This document shows, in pieces, positions 45,138-55,700 of a stretch of 64,000 nucleotides of DNA. The notes under the pieces are model-generated. The model searched no databases and was not told where the DNA came from. It was given only the letters and a program-made list of their open reading frames with translations. The first letter of the stretch is position 1, and every line of letters begins with the position of its first letter. Source of the DNA: Nemertoderma westbladi (lineage: Eukaryota > Xenacoelomorpha > Nemertodermatida > Nemertodermatidae); assembly GCA_032718475.1 (NCBI GenBank), contig JAUCBJ010007841.1:1-64000 (forward strand), read 5' to 3'. Both the position numbers and the translations under genes were made by a program.

Positions 45138-46316
45138 ATGAATTACGATCACGTAAACAAATCAACTTTAGAAATGGCACTGGAGATTTTAAATGAAGGG
45201 GATCCAGATTACCATCCAGATAATACATCAAAGAAAACAAAAAGTGAAATAATAGAGATATTAAAAATGGAAAACCAAAATGCTGTAAAATTGGCATTAA
45301 GTCATATCCACCAAACTCAAGTTCACATTCCTCAACCTCAGTCGAATATACCGTTACACAATGTTTCATCAGCACATACTGATCCAGATACAAGTAGTAG
45401 GCCTATAAAACTGCCGATTTTCTATGAGAAGGATACCCGTGTGTGGTTTGATCAAATTGAACAAATTTTGGATAACTGTAATGAAAATGTTAAAAAGGCA
45501 AGCTTACTTTCTGCAATACCTACCAATGTATTATTTGAAAGTGGTGCATGTGTTACTGATAATTTTAACATAATCAAGGAAAGTCTAATAACCCACTTTG
45601 ATGATAGTGCAGACAGGCGACTGAAACAATTACTTAAAGAACATTATTTAGGGGACACCAAACCTTCAGTTGCCCTCCGTAAACTGCAAAGGTTAGCACC
45701 CAACAATGAAAACATTGTTAAAATAAGATTTCTAGAAATTTTACCTGAACCCATAAGGTTATCATTAGTGTCTCTAGAGGGTGTGTCATTAACTAAGTTA
45801 GCTGAAATAGCAGATAGGATGATGGAGAATATTCAACTAAGTACTCATCAAGGTGTATCAGCTGTACAGGTAGCCGCAGATAATGCAGTTACAAACCCAT
45901 GGAGAGATGATATGGTAAGACAAATAAATAAGTTAACCCAAGCTGTAGAAAGTCTTCAAACACAAAATCATCGAGGCAGGTCACCTACAAGAAGTAGGAG
46001 TAACAATTATTATGGTCAACGAAGTCCATCAAATTCTTCAATCAGAAATTATAGTAGACCACGATCAAGTTCACGTTCTTATAATCCAGCTGGAAAAGAT
46101 TGTTGGTACCACTGGAGATTTGGACAAAAGGCAACTAAGTGTGCAGGTCCAGAGTATTGTTCATGGAGAATAAATCAACCAACTTATTATCGAAGTGGTG
46201 ACTCTAATCATTCTAGAGAAGGTAGTGCAGGTATCCCACATCAATATAGTCGAGATAGTATACCTCATTCGGAAAACTCCCATTCTCCGACGGGAATGCG
46301 GAATCCGTCGGAGTAA
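45138..46316 (+). CDS. gag: Ty3 Gag
   Basis: 392 residues from ATG. The central region (PIKLPIFYEKDTRVWFDQIE, then AIPTNV, then the LKQLLKEHYLGDTKPS segment) is the capsid-type domain of retrotransposon Gag. The C-terminal third is S/R/N-rich and carries CWYHWRFGQKATKC plus a following Cys (EYCSW). This is the CHCC-type Gag motif of the CsRn1 group and not the usual CCHC knuckle. Gag packages element RNA into virus-like particles. The gene ends in TAA at 46314-46316 and overlaps the pol frame, which lies at -1. Confidence 0.85.
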   Translation: MNYDHVNKSTLEMALEILNEGDPDYHPDNTSKKTKSEIIEILKMENQNAVKLALSHIHQTQVHIPQPQSNIPLHNVSSAHTDPDTSSRPIKLPIFYEKDTRVWFDQIEQILDNCNENVKKASLLSAIPTNVLFESGACVTDNFNIIKESLITHFDDSADRRLKQLLKEHYLGDTKPSVALRKLQRLAPNNENIVKIRFLEILPEPIRLSLVSLEGVSLTKLAEIADRMMENIQLSTHQGVSAVQVAADNAVTNPWRDDMVRQINKLTQAVESLQTQNHRGRSPTRSRSNNYYGQRSPSNSSIRNYSRPRSSSRSYNPAGKDCWYHWRFGQKATKCAGPEYCSWRINQPTYYRSGDSNHSREGSAGIPHQYSRDSIPHSENSHSPTGMRNPSE

Positions 46317-49095
46317 ATTCAATTTATGTCACCGCACACCCAATAGGTCATTTCTTAGCAGATAGTGGTACATGGTACAGTTGCTTACCATTAAGTTATG
46401 CCACTTCTGATTGTTATTCTCCTCCAGATTTTAATTTAAAGGCTGCTAATGGAACTCCAATAAAAATTATAGCTAGAAAAAACCTTTCATTTACAATTCA
46501 AGAGTTTCCAAACCAAACATTTAATTGGACTTTCTTTATAGCTGAAGTGACAGAACCATTATTGGGAAAAGATTTTATGAAACATTATAATATGCTGATT
46601 GATTGTGCAAATGATAGATTAATTCAATCGAAAGATATTATATACACTCGCCAATTTTGTACAACTCAACCTAAAACAAATTATGGTGATAACTTTTGTA
46701 TAAACCATATCAAGATTGGTAATGAGTTATATTTACCACAGGTGACTACACTAATCTCAAACTGCAAAGATGTATTTAAACCAGTAAGTGCAGAAGAAGA
46801 AGTAAAACATAATATTAAACATCACATCATAACAAGTGGTATGCCAACATATTGCAAACCAAGGCGATTATTTGGGGACAGATTGGAAGCTGCTAAAGAG
46901 ACTTTCAATAAATGGCTCCAACAGGATATATGCTTTCGCAGTGAATCACCATATGCATCACCATTACATGTTGCACCTCAACCCCATTCAAAAACAACAC
47001 CTTACCGCAGTTGCGGTGATTATAGAGAATTAAATAAACATACAGTCCCAGACAGATATCCAATGCCAAATTTGAATGACTTACCAGCTGCTTTGCATGG
47101 ATGCAATATTTTCTCTAAACTAGATTTAGCATCGGCATATATGCAAGTACCAGTTGCGGAAGAAGACCAAATTAAAACTGCAATCTCTACCCCATTTGGT
47201 CTTTTCATTTTTCGAAGAAAGCCGTATGGGTTGCGCAATGCATCGCAAACATTTCAGAGGATAATGGATGTAGCCCTTTATGGGTTGACTTTCATCTGGT
47301 GTTATGTAGATGATGTATTGGTAGGAAGTAAGACACCTAAGGAACACCTAGAACATTTGAAAATAATTTTCAATCGACTTGCAGAATATGGTCTACATTT
47401 GAGGATTGAAAAGTGTAAATTTTTCTATGATAAAGTGGAATTTTTGGGTGCAGAAATATCAAAAGATGGTATCAAACCATTGCCAGAAAAGTTAGAAGCG
47501 ATCATAAACTACCAAAAACCAGAAAGTATCAAACAATTAAAACGACTATTAGGTATGGCAGGATTTTACCATAAATTCATACCGAAATTCTCGGATATTG
47601 CATCACCCCTAACAGATCTCACCCGGAACTACAATAAGAAGTCAAAAAACAATTTTCTTATATGGACAGATGTAGCTTCAGCAGCATTTGAGAAACTCAA
47701 ATTTGCAATTTCGGAGAGTGTCACATTATCCTTTCCATGTAATAAGCCTGAATCAAAAATAGAACTTACTACAGATGCATCAAATACAGCAGCGGGTGCT
47801 GTGGTTCACCAAGTTATTAATGATGAACGTTTTCCATTAGCATTTTTTTCGGCTAAGTTTACACCGCGAGAACAAAAGAAATCAGTCTTTGACAGAGAGT
47901 TATTGGCAATATATTTATCCCTAAAACACTTCTCTTGGTTACTCGGTTCCAATATAATAATCAAAACAGATCACAAACCTCTAATACATATACTAAATAT
48001 GAAAAATCCATCCCCACAGCAGACAAGGTGGATATCATACATTTCAGAATTCACTACCTCAATCCAGCATATTTCTGGAAATTCAAACATAGTTGCAGAT
48101 ACGTTATCACGGACAACACAAACTGCAGCAATTATGGTTGACATTGATTCATCAATAGCTGATATGCAATTATCTGACCCTTCTCTAATAAGTTTTTTCG
48201 AAAAAACTACATTACCACTTCATGAATTGAAGACTGATGATAAAGTCATTATGTGTGATAATACGAAAGGACATTTAAGACCATACATCCCATATGAAAT
48301 GCGATTTAAATTATTCCAATATCATCACAATTTAGCACATTTGGGTTTCAACAAAACATACAAGCTAATTGCCGAAAGGTACATTTGGCCTAGTATGCGT
48401 AAGGATGTTCGGAAATGGTGCCGACAATGCATACGATGTCAAAAGGCTAAAGTTACACGGCACATTAAAACTGAAATTGGAAATATTGAAAACACTGATA
48501 GATTTCAGACTATTCATATTGACATTGTTGGAGAATTTATACCTTCCAATGGTTATAATTATTTAGTGACTGTTATTGATAGATATACATGTTGGCCAGT
48601 AGCCATTCCAGTAAAAAGTATTGATGCCGAAACTGTTGTAAATGCCCTTATTTCTGGATGGATCAGCATTTTTGGAGTACCACGTAACTTAATTTCAGAC
48701 CGAGGAAGTCAGTTTGAGTCAAAGGTATGGGAAGAATTAATGAGGCAGTTGGGTATTCAACGCAAGAGAACAACAACATATCACCCACAAAGTAATGGTG
48801 CTGTTGAACGAATGCATCGCACTATGAAAAATGCTTTGCGGGCACACGCTGCAGATAAAAGTTGGTCACAGGCATTACCATTGGTGTTATTGGGTTTAAG
48901 AACTTCAATTACAAAAAAAGGTTATAGCCCTTCCAAAATGGTTTTAGGTGGAGTTGTAGATCTACCTGGACAATTTATAATCCCGGATAACCAAACAAAG
49001 ACTCTCAAAGTTCCTGCATATATGGAGAAATTAATGTCTACAATAAGGTCGTTTGTAGCACCTGATCGGAAACACAATTCGACTTCAACATATGT
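46283..49095 (+). CDS. pol: Ty3 Pol: protease, RT, RNase H, integrase (interrupted)
   Basis: The frame is -1 relative to gag and open from before the gag stop, so expression probably needs a ribosomal frameshift in the overlap; there is no true ATG at its start. The protease shows HFLADSGT (Asp-Ser-Gly in place of Asp-Thr-Gly) near 46350. RT follows, with FSKLDLASAYMQV and the WCYVDDVLVGS active site near 47300. RNase H has ELTTDASNTAAGAV near 47765. Integrase has the HHCC zinc site (HHNLAHLGF to CRQCIRCQK, about 48325-48450) and a DDE core with D in DIVGEF, D in ISDRGSQF and E in NGAVERMHR. Similarity stops at 49095, where a DNA element with inverted ends begins; the following codons up to 49141 belong to that element. 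I see no other stop or frameshift, so the gene was intact until that insertion. Confidence 0.88.
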
Positions 49096-50966
49096 GGCGG
49101 TGAAAGCGAAAAGGTACCTTAAGGTGAAAATGTCGTTTTGAGAAAATCGCACTTAAAGAAAAATTAAATTTTCAAGTCAAAATTTTCAATTTTTTTATTT
49201 TCAATGTGATATATGCAGTTTTTAATGAGGAATCCAAATCTGTTAACGGTATGTTAACAGCTAGCTTAGTTTTGGAGATAATCAGCTTTGATTGAGAGTA
49301 GTCAGAAGTTTTGAAATTTAAATCTCATTCCCGATAGATATTATGTTGTTCTATGTAGATTTACTCTTATAAATTAATTTATATGCCTTATTATTCCAAT
49401 AGAAAACTATCTTCCAGTTATTTTCAATATGTTTGCTTGTCAATCGGTCTGTCTGTCCGTCTGTTTGTCTGTTTATCTGTCAAGTGTTGTCAGTCATTTT
49501 ATAAATTTTTAGATCTTGGCTCAGAAATTATAATTTTGATGGTATAAGGGTTTTCGAGGTCGTTAAACACGATAAAACATCTTAAAAATATTTTCGGGTA
49601 ATGCAACCATCATTTTTGGTGCTATTTTGGACCCACAGAACGAAAAGTACAAGTAAAAAAATGTCAAATTAAAAAATGTTGTGTTTCGATTGATAATTCC
49701 GAATGTATGCGGGTTTTTGAGGTCGCTGATCACGATAAAAAATGTTAAAAATATTTTTGGCAATACAACCATCATTTTTGGTGCTATTTTTGACCCCAGG
49801 ACGAAAAGTACAAGTAAAAAATGTCAAATAAAAAATTGTTGTGTTTCGATTGATAATTCTGAACGTATACGGGTTTTTGAGGTTTGTTGTTCACGTGCTG
49901 CTCGAAGTCCCAGACCAGATAGCTAGCTACCTCAGTTGTTCACGTGCTGCTCGAAGTCTCAAACAAGATAACTAGATAGCTTTGTTGTTCACGTGCTGCT
50001 CGAAGTCCCAGACTAGTCTACTATAACTAGCTACCTTTATTGTTCACGTGCTGCTCGAAGTCTCAAACTAGATAACTAGCTAGCTTTGTTGTTCACGTGC
50101 TGCTCGAAGTCCCAAACTAGATAACTAGCTACCTTAGTTGTTTACGTGCTGCTCGAAGTCCCAAATTAGACAACCATAGTTACCTTAGTTGTTCATGTGC
50201 TGCTCGAAGTCTCAAACTAGATAACTAGCTAGCTTTGTTGTTCACGTGCTGCTCGAAGTCCCAAAATAGATAATCATAGCTAGCTTACTTGTTCCCGCGC
50301 TGCTTGAAGTCCCAGACTAAGCTACCTTAGTTGTTCGCATGCTGCTCGAAGTCTCAAACTAGATAATTATCTAGCTTTGTTGTTCACGTGCTGCTCGAAG
50401 TCCCATACTAGATAACTAGCTACCTTAGTTATTCACGTACTGCTCGAAGTCTCAAACTAGATAACTAGCTACCCTAGTTGTTCATGTGCTGCTCGGAGTC
50501 CCAGACTAGATAAAAACCCAGCATAGTTGTTCACGTGCTGCTCGAAGTCCCTGCCTTAGATAACCATCCAGCTTAGTTGATCACGTGCTGCTCGAAGTTC
50601 CAGGCAGCATAGTTGTTCATTAGTTTGCTAATGTATATTCCTATTACACATTTTGCCCCTCAAGCCTCAACATCACAACACAACAACAGACCCACTCCGA
50701 TTTAGCAAACTCACTTTCAAGATTATATTGTAAGTAATCCCTACTACTATTAAAATACAACAAAAATTTTAAACGCGATTTACTCATAATAGTATATTTT
50801 CCATCTGGTTGTCTTGCCAATACTTAATTTCTAATAACTCTTGATGTACTCATCCAATCAGGATGATTTATAGCTCATTAGAGAGCTGAGATGTTGGCCA
50901 ATCACATGCAATATCTAACTCAAAAACCTCATTTTCACCTTAAGGTACCTTTTCGCTTTCACTGCC
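49096..50966. mobile_element. Non-autonomous DNA transposon, 37-bp inverted ends, 8-bp duplication
   Basis: The ends GGCGGTGAAAGCGAAAAGG (continuing to 49132) and the inverted GGCAGTGAAAGCGAAAAGG (50930-50966) differ at one base in 37. ACATATGT flanks both sides (49088-49095 and 50967-50974). Removing the element and one duplication restores an uninterrupted integrase frame. There is no transposase ORF. The interior holds a CTGT-rich microsatellite (about 49443-49480), a tandem repeat of about 160 bp (starts 49548, 49711 and 49871) and a 50-bp satellite. The 8-bp duplication fits hAT, P or Merlin-type families; the GG start leans to Merlin, but this is not resolved. Confidence 0.88.
49885..50625 (+). 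repeat. 50-bp satellite inside the DNA element, about 15 units
   Basis: Units of about 48-52 bp share gttgttcacgtgctgctcga (then agtcycaaactagataacta). Most keep the palindromic E-box CACGTG. The array sits entirely within the 1.87-kb DNA element. No coding potential. Confidence 0.9.
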
Positions 50967-51611
50967 ACATATGTTCCAAAATATATGAAAGACATTTCAC
51001 ATGTGTGGATTAGAAATGATCGTAAAAAAGGAAGTCTAGTTGATCGATATACAGGCCCTTATGAAGTAATTGAACGGAATGATAAAACTGTCTCAATAAG
51101 CGTCAAAGGTATTTCAACGAAAATATCAATGGACCGGGTTAAACCTGCTTTCTTACAAATAGATGATAACAACAATTGGAATACCCATGAAAGTTCACAA
51201 AATTCGCAAACTGAAATAACTAACCAAAAGGTGATTGTACCGGGATCTCTATCGAAAACTGGGATCGGGACAAGTGAATCGAGAGAAACTCATACTTGCA
51301 AAAGACATGCTCCAAAGATTTTAAAACATAAGGTTGTTTGTGCACCTTTATCCGATAGTTATTGGCCAGCGTTAATATTACCATATGATTCAGTAATTAA
51401 TAAGAGACATTGTTTTCCTAATGAAGTTCCAGTCAATTACCTTGCCATAAATAAGTGTGGTTTTGTTACAAAGGATAAATGTGTAAAATATTCGGACTCA
51501 TATTTTAGGGATCAGCACCAAACACGTAAATTAACACATGCTACAGAATTAGCTCGAAACTTCTTGTCCCACAAACCGTCAGTTGTAAAACGCAGAGTCA
51601 AGTTTGTTTAA
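50967..51611 (+). CDS. pol: Ty3 integrase C-terminal part (3' half of the split gene)
   Basis: It continues the integrase after the DNA-element insertion. The frame contains SHVWIRNDRKKGSLVDRYTG then PYEVIERNDKTVSISV, the GPY/F-like C-terminal domain of Ty3 integrases (DNA binding). About 150 less conserved residues follow, including WPALILPYDSV, to a TAA at 51609-51611. In its present state it has no promoter or start of its own. The ATG at 50985 is only an internal methionine. Confidence 0.8.
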   Translation, partial: TYVPKYMKDISHVWIRNDRKKGSLVDRYTGPYEVIERNDKTVSISVKGISTKISMDRVKPAFLQIDDNNNWNTHESSQNSQTEITNQKVIVPGSLSKTGIGTSESRETHTCKRHAPKILKHKVVCAPLSDSYWPALILPYDSVINKRHCFPNEVPVNYLAINKCGFVTKDKCVKYSDSYFRDQHQTRKLTHATELARNFLSHKPSVVKRRVKFV

Positions 51612-51977
51612 ATTATCAATGCAATTTATTCATTGAACATTTATTGATATTGAAATTAATGTATATTTTTGTTTACTATTATATAAGTGTGAAACTATTT
51701 TTCTTGAAAGATTTTAAAAAAATAAATGTTCTATATTATTTTTTCACATATTGTATGTACAAATAGTATTTGTCTGCAAGAATTATATTTACAATGTTAC
51801 TGTGAAATGAATGTATTAATTAATAATCTATAATGTTCGCAAGATCGCAACATTAATGATGGTATCTCTAAGCTTATATATATTGCTTACACATTATTTT
51901 ATGGTAATCTCCCATTTACTTATATATAAATATTTAATTTAATTGTAAAAAAAGAGTAATAGGAGAGTAATAGGGGG
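51612..51977 (+). other. Ty3 3' untranslated region and purine tract
   Basis: Very AT-rich and without ORFs. It ends in a purine-rich stretch (gagtaataggagagtaatag, then gggga) directly before GC-rich BEL sequence. An LTR should follow a polypurine tract but none is present. Confidence 0.5.
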
Positions 51978-52769
51978 ATTGCGAGTATCCCCAGTGGCGT
52001 GCGATCGAACAGAGAGAGGCAGGTTGACGTCGCGAGAGGGCGGACGAAGCGCCGAGCCCGATCAGAAGAGGGAAGAAGAACAGTGGAGTTTAACCGGGAG
52101 GTCGATGAGAGATCTCACGAGCCGGAATACTGCACTGAAAGGAGAAGAAGAGAAGACAGCAGAAGAAGTATCGCCGCGAACGACAGGAGAGCGAGGACGG
52201 ATAGCGAGCCGTCGGTAGTTGAGATGGAAAGAGAAAGTCGGTGGGGTCGAACTTCGGGAGATTGCCGTCGTCCCGGAGAGACACGACCTGATGAGACGCG
52301 TTACGCGTCGAGAGAGGGGTACACAATGTACCGGCACGAAGACGAGAGTAGTAGGGGGGGTCAAAGAGGAACTTTCCGACGGGATATACCTACAGATCGA
52401 GAGTACGGTAGCCGCGGGGAGGATTATTCGAGAAGAATAAACTTCGATCCCTAGCAACACATACAGACTGTAGGACATACTGTAGGCCTTACTGCACATA
52501 CCATAGGCCATGCTGACAGGAATAACGTAGACGATAGGATAGTGCGGATGACGGAATTAAACCCGGAAGTCGCGGAGTACATACCGGCAGGTAGGCCAGA
52601 AGTTGATAGGCCTATACCGGTACCAGTACAGCAGTATGACTACAGCATGCAAGGACATAACATATACCCAGGGGAGGGGGGAATTATTGCGGATAGATGC
52701 ATGGGCCCCAATATATTAACATCAACCCCAGTACCAAACATACCGGTGGGGGGGGGGGGGACAGGGTGA
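51978..52769 (+). CDS. BEL Gag N-terminal segment, with in-frame TAG and G-run frameshift
   Basis: The frame is open after the Ty3 junction. It encodes an Arg/Glu-rich segment (RSNRERQVDVARGRTKRRAR) to a TAG at 52452-52454, then continues in the same frame (QHIQTVGHTVGL, then MTELNPEVAEYIPAG) to 52769. At 52748-52760 a run of 13 G shifts the frame. The next frame reads directly into the main gag-pol ORF (GDIPPSQYQQYTPIGA). The two parts therefore look like one original N-terminal region. The TAG is followed by CAA, a known read-through-favouring context. Confidence 0.55.
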
Positions 52770-55700
52770 CATTCCCCCATCGCAATATCAACAATATACC
52801 CCGATAGGAGCAAGAACAACGAGACCCTTGGATGGAAATAGGTCATGTGACACAGAAATATGGAGGGGGCCGCTACCCCCAATGATATACCCAAGCCAAA
52901 GAAAGGCAGAAAATAGGACGGGCGGACCACACCCAACAGGAGAAACTATACAACATCCATCGAATCCATTGGAAGCGCAGGCGATGGGGATGGCCACGTT
53001 GATCGATGCATTAAAAACAAGGATCGAATTACCACCCGTGGAACCATTCAAATTCGATGGGAGTAGGCCGGAAGAATATCTCCAGTTTCGGCGTATGTAT
53101 AGTAACGAAATACTAACAAAGAACTTGACGCAGGCGGAGTGCCTAAAGTATCTGCAAGTATACACAGGAGGCCCAGCATACGACATCGTGAGGCAATATC
53201 AGGGCATAGAGGGCGGCTTCACGACGGCATGGCGGGCACTGGACAGGGAATACGGGCACCCGGCCAAGATCATCAGGCAGACCCTGAGAGGCATAACATC
53301 GGGTGGCCTACAGGATAATCCCGTTAGCATTAAGACATTCGCGAACAAGGTCGAGAAGGCGCTAATCGTGTTAAAGACGCTAGACGCGCCATACGAACTC
53401 AACGCGTCCAACAACATCACCACGATAGCGCAGGCACTACCGATGTGGTTGCGCAACAAGTGGAGGAAAATCGCTTTCTCCACTCGAGATAGGAAGGGTG
53501 CGGAACCGGGTTTAGAAGAAATGTCAAGCTTCTTAAACTACGAAGCTGAACTAATAACCGACCCAGTCTATAGCGAAGATAGCCTGGGAAAGGGACCGAA
53601 GACGGATTACCATAGACCGAAACCAGAGCACAATACGTCAAACGCATTACCGAAGCTCAGGCAATCACTGCCATATGCAGCGACGCAGGGGACTGCAAGT
53701 CCACAGGTAGCCGAAGGTAAGACCACACCATGGAACGGACAGGGGAACAATAACAACACGAATAAATATAACCCCAGTACGTCCAGTAGGCCGAACCCAA
53801 ACAATAAGAATAGTAGGGACTTTGGTACAAACGCAGCTGCGATACGCAATGCACTGTATAAGGAGGGCTACGACCCAAAGAGCAAATGCCAGCTACATAC
53901 AAATGCGCTTCATCAAACCATGAACTGCAGGTACTGGCAAGCGCTACCCAGGGAAGATCAGGTAGAATATGCGGCGAGGAATGAGATCTGCTCGCGATGT
54001 GTGATGAGTGGACATAGAGCTAGGCAATGCAAGGAGACGCCGGTCAAGTTCGGTCAAAGGAAAGGCCAAACGATGGCAACGAGCACAGTAGGGACGAAGA
54101 AGAGAGGAACGGTGCTACTTGGGGTAGTACCTGTGCGAGTGATTGGAGAAGGCAATCGATCAGTAACAACACTAATGCTGGTTGATAGTGGAGCTGCCTT
54201 CACATTAGTCGAGGATTGGGTGGCCGAAGAAATAGGATTGAGAACGAGGCCAAGTAGAATGGCGGTAACAACCATCTCCAGCAAAGATGAGGTCCTGGAG
54301 ATGAGAACCGGACGGTGCACCATCGCAGCAATAGCACCAGGATGCGACTATGGGGCGAGCATCGACCCCATCCAAGTGATAGAGTCAATAAACATCAATG
54401 CCAGACGGCCAACCAACATCGAGGTCGAACAATATAAATTTCTGGATGATATCGACTTCTCAATCCCAGAGGTGGACGTTAGGAAGGTATCCATCATAGT
54501 AGGAATGGACTGCCCAACGGCCCACGAAAGAATGCAAACGGTCTTCGGCGAAGACAAGCAGTGTGACCCGGTGGCGATACTGACACCATTCGGGTGGACG
54601 CTGAGTGGCCCAATCAAGAGCAAGATACCATTTAGGATGTCGGAGACATCAGGATGCATGTTCGCGGGAACTATGCAGGAAATGAGTGATGAGAGAGCAG
54701 AGGAGCAGCTTAAAAGACTGCTCAGACAGGATTTTGAAGGATTAAAGGAGACCGGGGTCGGGACCTCGGTGGAAGACAAACAGGCTCAGCAGAGCGTAGA
54801 GGAGTCTATGAAATGCGACGAGGGGCGGTACACCATAGGAATGGTATGGAAGCTACCGAAGCTACCACTGCCCGATAATAGAGGGATGGTACTCACGAGG
54901 CTCCGCAAGCTGAAGCAGACACTAAAACGGAGCCCCGAGAAGAATGAGTACATCCACAGAACGATTAAGAAGTACGTCGAGAAAGGATGGGCCGTGGAGT
55001 TACCGGTCGACGAACCAAACACGGACAGGACATATTACCTGCCACTCCACGTGGCTTTAGACCCAAAGAAAGGTAAACTGCGGATGGTAGTTGACGCATC
55101 GGCAAAGACCAACGGAAAATGCTTAAACGACTATCTACTAGAAGGTCCGAACATATACAACTCAGGGATAGAGGTCCTACTTAGATTTAGAAATGGGAAA
55201 CACGCCTTCACGTGTGACATAGAAGGCATGTTCAACCAAGTCCGTGTAACGGAGGAAGATAGCGACAGTCAACGCTTCTTATGGTACAACGGTGACGAAG
55301 AACCGTCGATAATACCGACGTACAAGATGGTAGTACAGAACATGGGAGCCAAGTCGTCTTCATTTACGACGACTATGGCAGTAAGAGATACAGTGAAGGG
55401 GAAGGAGGATAGATACAGCACTAGGGCCGTCGATATGATTCGACGCGGCTTCTACGTAGACGACGGAATGGAGTCTGGAAATACGGTTAAGGAGATACTG
55501 GACACAGGGCGCGAGGTTCGCGACATCCTAAAAGGATCCGGCTTTAACCTGACCAAATTCCAATCCAGTTCGGAGGAATTTATCAAGGCGATAGGGGACG
55601 AGAGACCAGAATCGACTATGGATAATCCCACAACGGCCAAAGGGCAGGACATGGCGAACAAGAGGACAGAATCTCAACAGAAGGCACTGGGAATCGTGTG

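Larger units (their letters stand above)
44452..51977 (+). mobile_element. Ty3/gypsy element (CsRn1-like) nested in the BEL
   Basis: AT-rich block with a possible 5' LTR (44452-44652, TGTAAGG to CACACA), primer site, gag, pol and a purine tract (agagtaataggagag, then taataggggga) ending at about 51977. No copy of the putative 5' LTR is seen on the 3' side, so the 3' LTR appears deleted or the 5' boundary is misjudged. The gag Cys/His pattern and the tRNA-Trp-type primer site fit the CsRn1 clade. The integrase gene is split by a DNA element at 49096-50966. Confidence 0.75.
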
